From Halomonas ramblicola (GTDB lineage Bacteria; Pseudomonadota; Gammaproteobacteria; Pseudomonadales; Halomonadaceae): a stretch of DNA of 64,000 nucleotides. Positions 9,001-17,194 of this stretch are shown here, in pieces. Within the stretch, counting starts at the first letter, position 1. Each line of letters opens with the position of its first letter. The DNA is taken from positions 560,519-624,518 of the forward strand of contig NZ_JAUFPL010000028.1 in NCBI RefSeq assembly GCF_030409215.1, in the 5' to 3' direction. The notes under the pieces were generated by a model, which saw only the letters and a program-made list of their open reading frames with translations, was not told the DNA's origin and made no database searches. Both the position numbers and the translations under genes were made by a program.

Positions 9001-9234
9001 GAGCATGTCCTCGACCCCGTTGATGGCCTCGGCCAGGGGCGCCGCCACCGTCTGGGCCACCGTCTCGGCATCGGCGCCCGGGAACTGGGCATTCACCGAG
9101 ACGGTGGGCGGCACCACGCTGGGATACTGCTCGATGGGCAGCACCCGCATGCTGACCACCCCGATCACGGTCAGGATGATCGCCAGTACGGTGGCGAAGA
9201 TCGGCCGCTTGATGAAGAAGTTGGAGAAGCTCAT
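6049..9234 (-). CDS. RND efflux pump, HAE1 family (AcrB/MexB type)
   Basis: Proton-driven inner-membrane drug exporter of 1061 residues, a normal length. It starts with the family's classic MSFSNFFIKRPIFA. The proton-relay aspartates are in GIVVDDAILVVENVE (about residues 403-417), and the essential lysine is in LAAKNAILIVEFA of TM10. TM segments occur in two sets of six around two large periplasmic loops, including PGADAETV. The ATG overlaps the stop of the adaptor gene by 4 bases (ATGA), so the two are translationally coupled. Works as a trimer with the adaptor and the outer-membrane channel upstream. Probably regulated by the TetR protein at 4591. Confidence 0.96.
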   Translation of the reverse strand: MSFSNFFIKRPIFATVLAIILTVIGVVSMRVLPIEQYPSVVPPTVSVNAQFPGADAETVAQTVAAPLAEAINGVEDMLYMTSTSADNGSMSLDVAFDIGTDGDINTINVNNRVQGALSQLPEAVQSQGVTVELSSSSILMVISLISPQGDYNSTFMQNYATLNVLDELRQVPGVGNAEVLGGGEFAMRIWMDPDKLAQYDLTPTEVASAIRAQNTEVPAGSLAATPQGEPRAFTYTITAGGRLNDVDDFRDIFLRTNPDGSSLRLEDVARIELGASFYGVEARLNGAEMTPIIINQQPGANALETAEAVRGTMADLESRFPPGLEQVVPYDTTLFIDASVETVTHVFIEAFLIVGVILFIFLQNWRFTVIAMSVVPVSVLATFAGFYVFGFSINLLTLFALVLSIGIVVDDAILVVENVERVLAEDDEISVTQATIRAMKEVGGPVIATSLIMAAVFVPVAFLGGFTGQIYQQFALTVAISVAFSALMALTFTPALSAIFIKHKPKMGESKLMRAVYTPLRLFDRLFAGITAVYMWVVKALVRFWGLALLLTGLVIGGAWWLYQATPSTLVPETDQGLVMVSVQLPDSASLARTRDYMGELSERIEEIPGVQYSVAVAGYDILSSAVNTARGIMFINMVPWAERELTADQLVGQIMQLGAEIPGGSAMAFNMPPIMGLSTTGGFTGYLQSFQGASSQELYQASLQVMQAANQHPALQQVFTTFNVNVPGYRAEIDRQKALSYGVALEDLNATLSNTFGNGFVNYFSYQNRNFQVYLQNEDEFRKTPDDIANVYVRGGNGERIPLSEFVTLERQAKPAVVSRFGVYLGAQFQGGPAPGYSSGQAITAMEEIVEETLGDGWGMGWTGTAYQESELGNTALLAIVFGLLMVFLILAAQYESWSLPLAVLTATPFAFLGGIGGIVLRGLDTSVYVEIGMLVVVGLAAKNAILIVEFAELQRREQGKSIREAAITAARLRFRPIVMTSLAFIFGTLPLALASGASDVSSHHIGTTVAVGMATVAVLGSFFVPSFYAMIAAVSDWLRRKTRDSDAGHQRPATQGDQG

Positions 9235-10427
9235 GAGGCATCGTCCTCGGCGGACGCCTCGACGATCTCGCCGGCGTCACCGTCGAAGGCCTGGGGATCG
9301 ATGGGCGTGCCGGGCTCGATGCCGGTGGGATCGCCCATCACCACCCGGTCGCCGGGCGCAAGACCCTCGCGGATGATCTGCCAGGGGCCGGCCACCTCGC
9401 CCAGGTCCACGGTGCGCGCCCGGGCCAGGTTCTCCTCGTCGAGCACGAACACCTGGGCCCCCATCAGCCCCTGCCCGATGGCGATCTCCGGCACCGCCAG
9501 GACGTCGTAGCGCTTCAGTCCTTCCAGGGCGACGCGCACGAACTGCCCGGGCAGCACGTTGGCCTCGGGATTGGGGAAACTGGCACTGGCCTGGACGGTG
9601 CTGGTGGCCTCATCCACGCGAGAGCCCAGGAAGTCCAGATGGCCCTCCAGGGTCTGCTCGGCGGCGCCATCCTCGGCCGGCACGCGCAGCACGGCACGGA
9701 TCTCCTCGACGGAGGCGACGTTCCCCAACTGGCGCCGCAGCTCGAAGGCGTCGCGCTGGGGCAACTGGAAGCGCACCTCGAGCGGGTCCAGGGGGGTGAT
9801 GGTGGCAAGCTGCGTGCCATGGTTCACCAGGTTGCCCACGTTGACCCGCGACAGGCCGATCATCCCCGACACCGGCGCGGTGACCTCGGCATAGCCCAGG
9901 TCGAGGTTGGCGCTGGCGAGCGCCGCCTCGGCCTGGGCCACCGCCGCCCGCGCCACGCCCAGTTCGGCGCGCGCCTGGTCGACCTGCTGGCGACTCACCG
10001 AGTTCTGGCTCAGCAACCGCTCGAAGCGCTCGGCGTCGCGCTGGGCGCGGGCCAGCTCGGCGCGAGCGCTCTGCAGGTCGGCCTCGCGCTGGTTGACCGC
10101 CGCCTGGTAGACGTCGGGCTCGATGGAGAACAGCGTCTGCCCCTTCTCCACCAACTGGCCCGGCTCGAAGTGACGCGCCTCCAGGGTCCCGGTGACCCGG
10201 GCCACCAGGGTGACCTCGTCGTCGCTGCGCAGCAGCGACGGATAGGACTTCTCCAGGGCGATGTCCTGGCGCGCCAGCTCCGTGACCTCGACCGGCTGCG
10301 GCGGCCGCTCCTGGCCGGCACCCTGCTGGGCCTGCTGAGGGGCCTCCTCCTGGCCACAGGCGGCCAGCAACAGGCCGGCGGCCAGGGTCAGCAGGACCGC
10401 CCGGGCGTGTCGGATGGGGGTTTTCAT
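9231..10427 (-). CDS. RND periplasmic adaptor (membrane fusion lipoprotein)
   Basis: A 398-residue AcrA/MexA-type adaptor. The signal peptide ends in a lipobox LLAAC (cysteine near residue 25), so it is anchored to the inner membrane facing the periplasm. The lipoyl-like half-motifs are FEPGQLVEKGQTLFSIEPD and AEVTAPVSGMIGLS. Between them lies an alpha-hairpin of heptad-like repeats (about residues 105-165) that would contact the outer-membrane channel. The beta-barrel and membrane-proximal domains follow. First gene of the adaptor-pump transcript, with an operator exactly between its -35 and -10 boxes. Confidence 0.95.
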   Translation of the reverse strand: MKTPIRHARAVLLTLAAGLLLAACGQEEAPQQAQQGAGQERPPQPVEVTELARQDIALEKSYPSLLRSDDEVTLVARVTGTLEARHFEPGQLVEKGQTLFSIEPDVYQAAVNQREADLQSARAELARAQRDAERFERLLSQNSVSRQQVDQARAELGVARAAVAQAEAALASANLDLGYAEVTAPVSGMIGLSRVNVGNLVNHGTQLATITPLDPLEVRFQLPQRDAFELRRQLGNVASVEEIRAVLRVPAEDGAAEQTLEGHLDFLGSRVDEATSTVQASASFPNPEANVLPGQFVRVALEGLKRYDVLAVPEIAIGQGLMGAQVFVLDEENLARARTVDLGEVAGPWQIIREGLAPGDRVVMGDPTGIEPGTPIDPQAFDGDAGEIVEASAEDDAS

Positions 10428-10464
10428 GTGCGTGTGCTTCCCGTGGATACGTCAAGATGGACGA

Positions 10465-10494
10465 ATCTTACATTCATCCCTGTATGGATGTAAA
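10465..10494 (-). promoter_or_regulatory. Adaptor-pump promoter with embedded AcrR/TtgR-type operator
   Basis: On the minus strand, TTTACA (10489-10494) and TAAGAT (10465-10470) are separated by 18 bases, a good sigma-70 promoter. The palindrome TTACATCCAT-N6-ATGAATGTAA (10468-10493) fills the space between them, with 9 of 10 arm positions matching. It closely resembles the known E. coli AcrR and Pseudomonas TtgR operators. A repressor bound here would block RNA polymerase directly. Confidence 0.75.
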
Positions 10495-10511
10495 TATTAG
10501 TCGCCTAACCA

Positions 10512-11978
10512 TCAGCCCTCGGGCGTCGGCCGCTCGCCGATGTCCAGCGCCCCGTCGTAGCGGCTCTCCTCGGGCAGGCTGAAGCCGACGCTGCCGCCGT
10601 CCAGCCAGGCGTTGACCTCGGCCACCGCCTCCTCGTCCAGGGTGCCGGCCTGCTGGCGCAGGGTGAGCAGATTGATCACGTAGTCGTAGCGCGCGCTGGC
10701 GTGGTCGGCGACGGCATCGTAGAGGTTCTGCTCGGCGTTGAGCACGTCGACGATGTTGCGGGTGCCCACCTCGTAGCCGGCGCGGGTGGCGTCCAGGGCG
10801 CTCTGGTTGGAGACGATGGCCTGGGCGCGCGCCTCAACGGTGGAGACATCGTTGCTCACCTGGGTGTAGCGCGAGCGTACCTGCTGGATGGTGTCGCGAC
10901 GCTGGGCCTCGAAGTCGTACTGGCTCGACTCCAGCAGGTAGGTGTTCTGGCGGATGGACGCGCTGGTCCGGCCACCGGTATAGAGGGGCAGGTTCACCCC
11001 CACCCCGACCTGGCTGCTGGAGTCGTGACCGCTGACCTCGTCGGCGTCATTGTCGCCGAACTGGTAGTTGGCGAAGGCGTTGACCGTGGGCAGGCGTTGG
11101 GCCCGGGCGATGTCCACGCTGCTGCGCGCCACCTCGACCCCGGCCTGGCTGGCCAGCACCAGGGGGTTGTTCTCCATGGCCAGCTCGACCCAGTGGTCAC
11201 GGTCCGCCGGGCTGGGCGGCTGGATGGGCAGCTCGTCGCCCAGGGCGTCGATGCTGTCATAGCGCTGGCCGGTGAGCCGCTCCAGGGCCTCGAAGCTCAC
11301 CTGCAGGTCGCTCTCGGCGGCGATGCGCACCGCCCGCGACTGGTCGAAGCTGGCCTGGGCCTCCTCCACTTCGGTGATGGCGATCAGCCCCACCTCGAAC
11401 TGCTCGCGGGCCTGCTCGAGCTGGCGGCCGATGGCCCGCTCCTGGGCGCGACGCGCCTCCAGCACCTCGTGGGCACGCAGGATCTCGAAGTAGGCGGTGG
11501 CCACGTCGATCAGCACCTGCTGCTCGGTGGCGGCCAACTGGTAGAGCTGCTGGTCGATCTCGCGTTCGGCCTGCTCCACCTCACGGCTGTCGATGGCGTC
11601 GTACAGCGCCTGGGTCGCCTCGAGGCTCAGGCCGACGCTGTTGACGCTATCGTCACTCGCACTGGCATCGGCGCCGGCAAACTGTTGATCGGATTCCTGA
11701 CGCTCGTAGGTACGCGCATGGGCCAGCTCGCCGGAGGCACTGACCTGGGGCAGCAGGTCGCCGCGCTGCACGTCTCGCCCCGCCTCGACGCTGCCGGTCC
11801 GGGACCGCTCCGAGGCCAGTTCGGCGTTGTTCTGCAGCGCGTCGTTGGCGATGGTCAGCAGGTCGGCGGCCTGGGCCGGCGCGGCCAGGGCGGAGGCGAC
11901 CAGCAGCGGCAGCAACGCACGACGCAGGCCCGATCCCTGGGCGAGGCGGGTCGGGCGAAGGGGGCGGGGGGGCATCAT
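10512..11978 (-). CDS. TolC-family outer-membrane efflux channel
   Basis: A 488-residue outer-membrane factor of the TolC/OprM superfamily. The signal peptide ends near PAQAADLL (about residue 36). The periplasmic alpha-barrel shows the duplicated pattern of the family, with long amphipathic helices (QLYQLAATEQQVLIDVATAY and RYTQVSNDVSTVEARAQAIV) and the repeat GLIAITEVEEAQ / GTRNIVDVLNAEQ, typical of TolC rather than OprM lipoproteins. The ATG at 11978 is preferred to an upstream one because AGGA lies 7 bases before it. It lies upstream of the adaptor and pump on the same strand, with its own operator-like site. It completes the tripartite pump. Confidence 0.93.
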   Translation of the reverse strand: MMPPRPLRPTRLAQGSGLRRALLPLLVASALAAPAQAADLLTIANDALQNNAELASERSRTGSVEAGRDVQRGDLLPQVSASGELAHARTYERQESDQQFAGADASASDDSVNSVGLSLEATQALYDAIDSREVEQAEREIDQQLYQLAATEQQVLIDVATAYFEILRAHEVLEARRAQERAIGRQLEQAREQFEVGLIAITEVEEAQASFDQSRAVRIAAESDLQVSFEALERLTGQRYDSIDALGDELPIQPPSPADRDHWVELAMENNPLVLASQAGVEVARSSVDIARAQRLPTVNAFANYQFGDNDADEVSGHDSSSQVGVGVNLPLYTGGRTSASIRQNTYLLESSQYDFEAQRRDTIQQVRSRYTQVSNDVSTVEARAQAIVSNQSALDATRAGYEVGTRNIVDVLNAEQNLYDAVADHASARYDYVINLLTLRQQAGTLDEEAVAEVNAWLDGGSVGFSLPEESRYDGALDIGERPTPEG

Positions 11979-12005
11979 GGGTTCATCCTCGATTCTTCGA
12001 TTCGC

Positions 12006-12030
12006 TCTATACATACATTCTCGCATGTTT
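12006..12030 (-). promoter_or_regulatory. Channel-gene promoter with AcrR-like half-site
   Basis: Plus-strand TACATACAT at 12010-12018 is a perfect match to one half of the AcrR/TtgR operator; the other half (ATGTTTT at 12025-12030) is degenerate. On the minus strand the site sits directly upstream of and overlaps a -10-like TATAGA (12006-12011). It is the third member of the operator set around this efflux regulon. Confidence 0.55.
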
Positions 12031-12151
12031 TAGAAGGGAATCCACCCCTAGAAGAAAGCACTTATCGTGCAAATCGGCGAATCCCGGCGGCTGGTCGCGG
12101 CTCTTCGACTGCGCTACGCTGCAATGCAATATAGATCATCGGGACGACGCC

Positions 12152-13081
12152 ATGGATGCACTGGAACTGGTCAGGGTCCGCGAACTGGAGGTGGCGGTGC
12201 GCGTCTGGCACCCCGAGGCCCCGCGCACGCTGATCGCCTGGCACGGCCTGGCCCGCCACGGCGGCGACTTCGCCGACTTCGCCCGCCTGCTGGGACCACG
12301 CTGGCGGGTGCTGGCCCCGGACACCCCGGGCCGCGGCCTCTCCAGCTGGTCGCTCTACCCCGCCCACGATTATCTCTATTCCCATTACATGACGATTGCC
12401 GTGGCGGTACTCGACCATTTCGAGCTCGAGCGGGTGCCCTGGGTGGGCACCTCCATGGGCGGGCTGCTGGGCATGCTGCTGGCCGCCGAGGACGCCACCG
12501 CCAGCCGCATCGAGCGCCTGGTGCTCAACGACGTGGGCCCCGAGCTCGACCCCGACGGCCTGGCCGAGCTGGCCACCTATTTCGGCGTGCCCCACCGCTT
12601 CTGCCGCTTCGGCGAACTCGAGGCGGAGCTGCGCCGCCACTATGTCGGCTTCGGCATCGAGGGTGACGACGCCTGGCGGCGACTGGCCCTGGAGAGTGCC
12701 CGGCGCCTGCCCGACGGCAGTTGGACCTACCACTACGATCCGCGCATCGGCGAGCAATTCATCCACGACACGCCCCGCGACACCTGGGCCGACTGGGCGG
12801 CGATCCGCTGCCCGCTGATGGTGATCCGCGGCGCCGACTCGCCCCTGCTGCGCACCGACAGCGTCGCGCGCATGGCCGAGGCCCAGCCCGGCCTGGTGCG
12901 CCTGGAAGTGCCCGGCTGCGGCCATGCCCCCATGCTCGACCGGGACAGCCAGGTCACCCCCATCACCGACTTCCTGTTGCGCCCCGCCGGGCGCCGACGC
13001 CCCGCAGCCGAGGCGCGCCAGGTCTCCGGCTGGTGGCAGCGCCTGACCGGCTGGCTCAGAACCCTGCGGGCCGACCGCTGA
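12152..13081 (+). CDS. Alpha/beta-fold hydrolase
   Basis: A 309-residue serine hydrolase. The catalytic triad is readable: S101 in the nucleophile elbow GTSMGG, D229 in VIRGADS, and H258 in PGCGHAP. The oxyanion region WHGLARHG and PDTPGRGLS fit the haloperoxidase/esterase branch. No signal peptide, so cytoplasmic. GGGACG lies just before the ATG. It diverges from the efflux channel and converges on the end of the injection-system locus. The substrate cannot be told from sequence. Confidence 0.88.
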   Translation: MDALELVRVRELEVAVRVWHPEAPRTLIAWHGLARHGGDFADFARLLGPRWRVLAPDTPGRGLSSWSLYPAHDYLYSHYMTIAVAVLDHFELERVPWVGTSMGGLLGMLLAAEDATASRIERLVLNDVGPELDPDGLAELATYFGVPHRFCRFGELEAELRRHYVGFGIEGDDAWRRLALESARRLPDGSWTYHYDPRIGEQFIHDTPRDTWADWAAIRCPLMVIRGADSPLLRTDSVARMAEAQPGLVRLEVPGCGHAPMLDRDSQVTPITDFLLRPAGRRRPAAEARQVSGWWQRLTGWLRTLRADR

Positions 13082-13144
13082 ACGGCCTGTCAGAGGCATC
13101 ACTACACCGACTCGCCTCACCGGGACGCGTTCATGGCAGGCTCC

Positions 13145-16100
13145 TCAATTCCGTGCCGTCACGCGATTCTCGCTCCCCTGCCGAGAGCCGTCGCGCTCCA
13201 CCCACCAGCGCACCCGAAACACGCTCGGTCGGCGGCTGGTGAAGCGGCCGTAGTCGATCTGCATGTCGATGTGCACGGCCTCTCCACTGCCCGGGGCGCG
13301 GTCGCGGTATACCGCCGCCATGTCGGTCTCCATGCGATACCAGCGACCGGGAGAGCGGTTCATCGTGCGGCGCATGGGGATCAGGTTCCAGTAGGGGTCG
13401 TTCACCGGCGAGTCGAACCGCCTGGCCACCAGGTGGCCCTTGTCATCGCCGGGTTCCATGCTGGGCAGGTGGCGGCTGGACAGGGAGTCGCCCAGTAGGC
13501 GGGCATTGACGGTATGGCCGAGCTTGCCGGTGATCCGCTTCGGGCGGCGCTTGAGGTCCTGTTCGGCGTTGACCAGGTTCAGCCAGCGGCGGCGATTGCG
13601 ATTCTGGGTGTTGGCACTGGTCCTGGGGGTACCATCGGGCTCGAACATGGCCTCCACCGCGCCCCGCCAGTCGTAGCTTTCCAGGGTGGGTGAATCGAGC
13701 GCGGCCTGTTCCTGGCGCTGGGCGCGACGCACGCCCTCGCCCGCCACCAGCCTGCCCTGATCGTTCACCCCCAGCTGCGGCAGCCCGCGAGGGTTGCGCT
13801 CCAGCCGCGGCACCCGGCTCTTGCGGCGGATATAGTGGGTACGGGCGCGGCCGGAGGACCAGTAGTAGCCCTCCGGTAGATCGCGGGAGTGGTGCACCTC
13901 CTTGCCGACGAAGCGGCTGGCATCGTTGCCACCGAGGAGCCGCTTGGTGAGGGCAAGATCCCGATCCAGCTCGATGCGTGAACCGTCGAACTGCAGATAC
14001 GGCCTGCGGCGGGTCTGCCGGCGGCCGCCCTCCATGCGCAGGTGCCGGTTGCCGCTGTTGTCGGTGGTGATCTCGTAGCCGTGATCCTCCAGCCAATCCA
14101 CCAGCGCTCGGTGCCGGCGGCGGTTGGCCGGGTCGAAGCGGATGCCGCTGCCGCGGAAGTCGTCGAAGGTGAGGCGGTCCACCTCGATCCGGCGGCCGGG
14201 GTTGAGTCGCAGGGTGGCGTTGAGTCGGCGGCCGGCCCTGGGTAGCAGGGGCAACCGGACGCGGAACCGGGGCAACGGCACCTGCTGCCAGCGGCTGCCG
14301 CCGCCCCCTCGACCCCGCCGGCGTTGCCGCTCGCGGCCGCGCACCCGCCGTCCTTCGGTCCGGGCCTGACGATTGAGTTCGCGCACCCGCCGGCGGATGC
14401 TCCAGCGGAACCACGACCGTACCCAGTGACCGCCCGGCTCGTCCCGGCGTAGCCGTTCCTGGAGCCAGCGCTCGCCCCAGGCCAGCTCGGTGCGCAGATC
14501 GCCTCCGTGATACTCGAAGCGGTCACGAAACAGCCGGCTGAACACTCCCCGGTTGCGCTCGCGGCGACGCCGCGTCCCGCGGCCGGTGCCCACTCGTGAG
14601 ACGAAGCGCATCAACCGCTCCGAGGGGCTGCGCTCCGGCAGGATGCTGGGCAGCTCGCCGCCGATGACCGCCGCCATGTACCCCACCAGGGGATAGAGGC
14701 GCGCACCGGCACGCACCGCGATGGCGCCGAGCACTTCGGGCACCTGGGGGTCGTCGTCGTCCCGGTGCGCCTCGTAGTAATCGGAGAGACGGTCCAGATC
14801 GTCCACGCCGCGGGGGATGTCCAGCAGGATCTGCACCAGTTCCTCGTTGGAGGCGTCCTCGGGGATATAGAAGTGCCCCAGCATCTCGCCCAGGGCACCG
14901 CCCTCGCCGAGCTGCTGCTGGAACTGCTCCAGCAGCTCCTGCTCCAGCCGCTCGCGCTCGGCCTCGAGGGATGCCGGCGCCTCCAGGTCGTGCAGCTGCT
15001 CCTCGACGGCCTGGAGCTGCTCGACTCGCTGGTCCACGACCTCGCGGAAGCGCTCATAGCTCTCGCGACCACGCCGCACCACCTGGAGAATGTCGCGGAT
15101 GGTCTCGTAGACGGCGAACGCCCGCTGGGCACTGTTGACCAGCCGGCGCAGCTGGTTGAGCCGACGCGCCACCAGCAGCAGGGTCGGCGAGCCGACCCCA
15201 CCGGTGAAATAGGTGATGGCGGCAGCGCCGGCCGATTCCACCAGTAACCAGCGCAGCTCGGTCTGGATGCGATCCAACAGGGCGCGGATCTCCCGGAGCA
15301 GGTCCTGCGAGACCTGGCGGATCTCCGGCGAGCGGCTGCTGGCCCCGGCCAGGAGCCCCTTGAACATGGTGATCTCGTTGATGAAGAAGGTGAACTCGCC
15401 GGCCAGCGGCGAGACGTCCACCTGCTCCCGGGCCTCATCGCTGAGCATGCCGTCGATCTGGCTCAGCACGCTGTTCACCGCCTCGGTCTGCTGTGTGATG
15501 GTGCGGTCCTGTTCGGCGTTCTGCTGCAGGGCCAGGCGGACCTCGTCGTTGATCGGCCCAGCGCGCTCCGGGTCGGCCAGTTCGCGGTTGGTGCGCAGGA
15601 TCTCGCGCTGCGCCTCGGACATGGCGTTGTAGCGCTCCAGGGCGTCGGCCAGGGAGGTGTAGCGTTCCGAGGTCACGTCCTCGTCGGCCACCTCACGGTA
15701 GAACTCCAGGAAGCGCGCGCGCTCGGCGGCGTCCATCTCGCGCAGGATCTCCAGCGCCCGCCGGGTGTCGGCCCCCTCCACCGATACGTCGTGCCGCTGG
15801 GCCTCATCGGCGAACTCCTGGAGCAGCAGGAGATCTTCCCGTGACAGCTCCGACGCCTCCTCGCCGGTCTCGCCTCCGACACCGCCAGGCTCGGCGGCCG
15901 GCTCGTCAGCGGCAGGAGCCTCGTCGGGCGTACGCAGCTCTTCTCGGGTGACGGCTAGCCCCTGGTAGAGAGTCTCCTCCAGCTGTCGGCGAATCACGTA
16001 GGCGCTGCCACGCTGGTACTGCGACAACTCGTAGCGGCGCAACTCCAACTCGTCGGCCTCCATGGTGACCGCCGGATTACCGATCCGGCGAACCGTCTCC

Positions 16101-17167
16101 AGCCGGACGCGATAGCCGTCACCGCTGAGGTAGAAGTGCACGAACAGCGTCTGGTCCAGTTGGGTTCGCAAGGCGCCGAGCAGCTGACGACGCATGGCCA
16201 TCTGCTCGCCCTCGGCCCCCCGAAGGTTGCGCATGCCCTGCTCCACCAGGGCTACCGCCTGTCGATATCGGTTCCGCTGGGCGCCGCGCAGCTGGCCAAC
16301 CTCCGGCAACTCGGTCAGCCGTTGCCGGTATCGCCCCAAGGCCTCTTCGGCGCACTCGCGGATCTGGCGACGCAGCCGGCGCTTGTCGTCGTCGGAGCCG
16401 GTCTCGGCGATCCGCCGAGCGGCCTGCTGCCTCCGCCGCTGGCGCTCCTCATCGCCGATGTCGGGGTCACGGCCACCGAGGGCGGCCAGGTCACGGCAGG
16501 AGCGCTGCACCCGGGCGACCCTACCCGCGGGGACTCGGGTGACGTTCAGCGCCCGGGGATGAAACGGCCGCCCGCCGCCCTGCTGCAGGACATGCACCAG
16601 CTCGTGGGCGAGCAGTCGACGCCCCGCGGCGCTGGCGGGTCGATACTCGTTGGCGGCGAAACCGATCCGGTGTCCCAGCGTGTAGGCTCGCGCTCCGAGC
16701 ATCCCGGCCATGCGCGACGCCGCTCCATCGGTGTGGACTCGCACATGATCCAGGGCGTGGCCGAAGCGGCTCTCCAGCTCGCGCCGCGGTGCGGCCGCGA
16801 TGCGGCTGCCGGTGCCCGGAAACAACCCGCTGCCATCCGACGCGACACCGCGGCTCGGCGGAGTCGGCCGATCACCGCCCCGGGCATCGCCGGTCGACGG
16901 GGTCGAGCGGGACACCGGCGCCTCCACGACGCGCCGGGCCAATCGGTCGGCCTCCACCTCGTAGCGGTCGCCTGCCGAGCCGACTTCCGGCACGCCCCCC
17001 GGTCGGCCGGCACGCTGCAGGGCGGCGTTGCCGACCCCCGAGCGCTTCATCCCCGCGGCCGCTCGGACGGGGGTAACGCCGGCGTCACAACGGCGACATC
17101 CCGGTGTGAGGCACGGTGCGCCGCGTTTGCTGCCCTCGGGAGATGGGGAGAGTGTCGTCTTGTTCAT
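13145..17167 (-). CDS. Giant DUF4157 (eCIS-core) protein with C-terminal DNA/RNA nuclease domain: candidate injected toxin
   Basis: A 1340-residue protein and the last gene of the contractile-injection locus. A disordered N-terminus (1-60) is followed by the DUF4157 region: GDRYEVEADRLARRVV at 66-81, then FGHALDHVRVHTD, and the metalloprotease-like HELVH at 188-192. The middle is largely charged and helical, with one hydrophobic patch near 645-670 and an Arg-rich segment near 935-960. The end (about 1150-1330) resembles DNA/RNA non-specific endonucleases (Endonuclea_NS_2 type): DDKGHLVA with catalytic H1245, NLIPM, then N1270 and WYRMETDMA. DUF4157 proteins are linked to eCIS cargo. No immunity gene follows on the same strand. 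Cargo role is inference; a structural or tape-measure role for the long middle part is not excluded. Confidence 0.82.
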   Translation of the reverse strand: MNKTTLSPSPEGSKRGAPCLTPGCRRCDAGVTPVRAAAGMKRSGVGNAALQRAGRPGGVPEVGSAGDRYEVEADRLARRVVEAPVSRSTPSTGDARGGDRPTPPSRGVASDGSGLFPGTGSRIAAAPRRELESRFGHALDHVRVHTDGAASRMAGMLGARAYTLGHRIGFAANEYRPASAAGRRLLAHELVHVLQQGGGRPFHPRALNVTRVPAGRVARVQRSCRDLAALGGRDPDIGDEERQRRRQQAARRIAETGSDDDKRRLRRQIRECAEEALGRYRQRLTELPEVGQLRGAQRNRYRQAVALVEQGMRNLRGAEGEQMAMRRQLLGALRTQLDQTLFVHFYLSGDGYRVRLETVRRIGNPAVTMEADELELRRYELSQYQRGSAYVIRRQLEETLYQGLAVTREELRTPDEAPAADEPAAEPGGVGGETGEEASELSREDLLLLQEFADEAQRHDVSVEGADTRRALEILREMDAAERARFLEFYREVADEDVTSERYTSLADALERYNAMSEAQREILRTNRELADPERAGPINDEVRLALQQNAEQDRTITQQTEAVNSVLSQIDGMLSDEAREQVDVSPLAGEFTFFINEITMFKGLLAGASSRSPEIRQVSQDLLREIRALLDRIQTELRWLLVESAGAAAITYFTGGVGSPTLLLVARRLNQLRRLVNSAQRAFAVYETIRDILQVVRRGRESYERFREVVDQRVEQLQAVEEQLHDLEAPASLEAERERLEQELLEQFQQQLGEGGALGEMLGHFYIPEDASNEELVQILLDIPRGVDDLDRLSDYYEAHRDDDDPQVPEVLGAIAVRAGARLYPLVGYMAAVIGGELPSILPERSPSERLMRFVSRVGTGRGTRRRRERNRGVFSRLFRDRFEYHGGDLRTELAWGERWLQERLRRDEPGGHWVRSWFRWSIRRRVRELNRQARTEGRRVRGRERQRRRGRGGGGSRWQQVPLPRFRVRLPLLPRAGRRLNATLRLNPGRRIEVDRLTFDDFRGSGIRFDPANRRRHRALVDWLEDHGYEITTDNSGNRHLRMEGGRRQTRRRPYLQFDGSRIELDRDLALTKRLLGGNDASRFVGKEVHHSRDLPEGYYWSSGRARTHYIRRKSRVPRLERNPRGLPQLGVNDQGRLVAGEGVRRAQRQEQAALDSPTLESYDWRGAVEAMFEPDGTPRTSANTQNRNRRRWLNLVNAEQDLKRRPKRITGKLGHTVNARLLGDSLSSRHLPSMEPGDDKGHLVARRFDSPVNDPYWNLIPMRRTMNRSPGRWYRMETDMAAVYRDRAPGSGEAVHIDMQIDYGRFTSRRPSVFRVRWWVERDGSRQGSENRVTARN

Positions 17168-17194
17168 GGATCTGCCCCTTCGTTGTCGGCCCCC

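Noticed and set aside
7096-9510. 804-codon open frame on the plus strand
   Set aside because: Antisense to the RND pump; low-complexity His/Gly/Asp composition and no ribosome-binding site.
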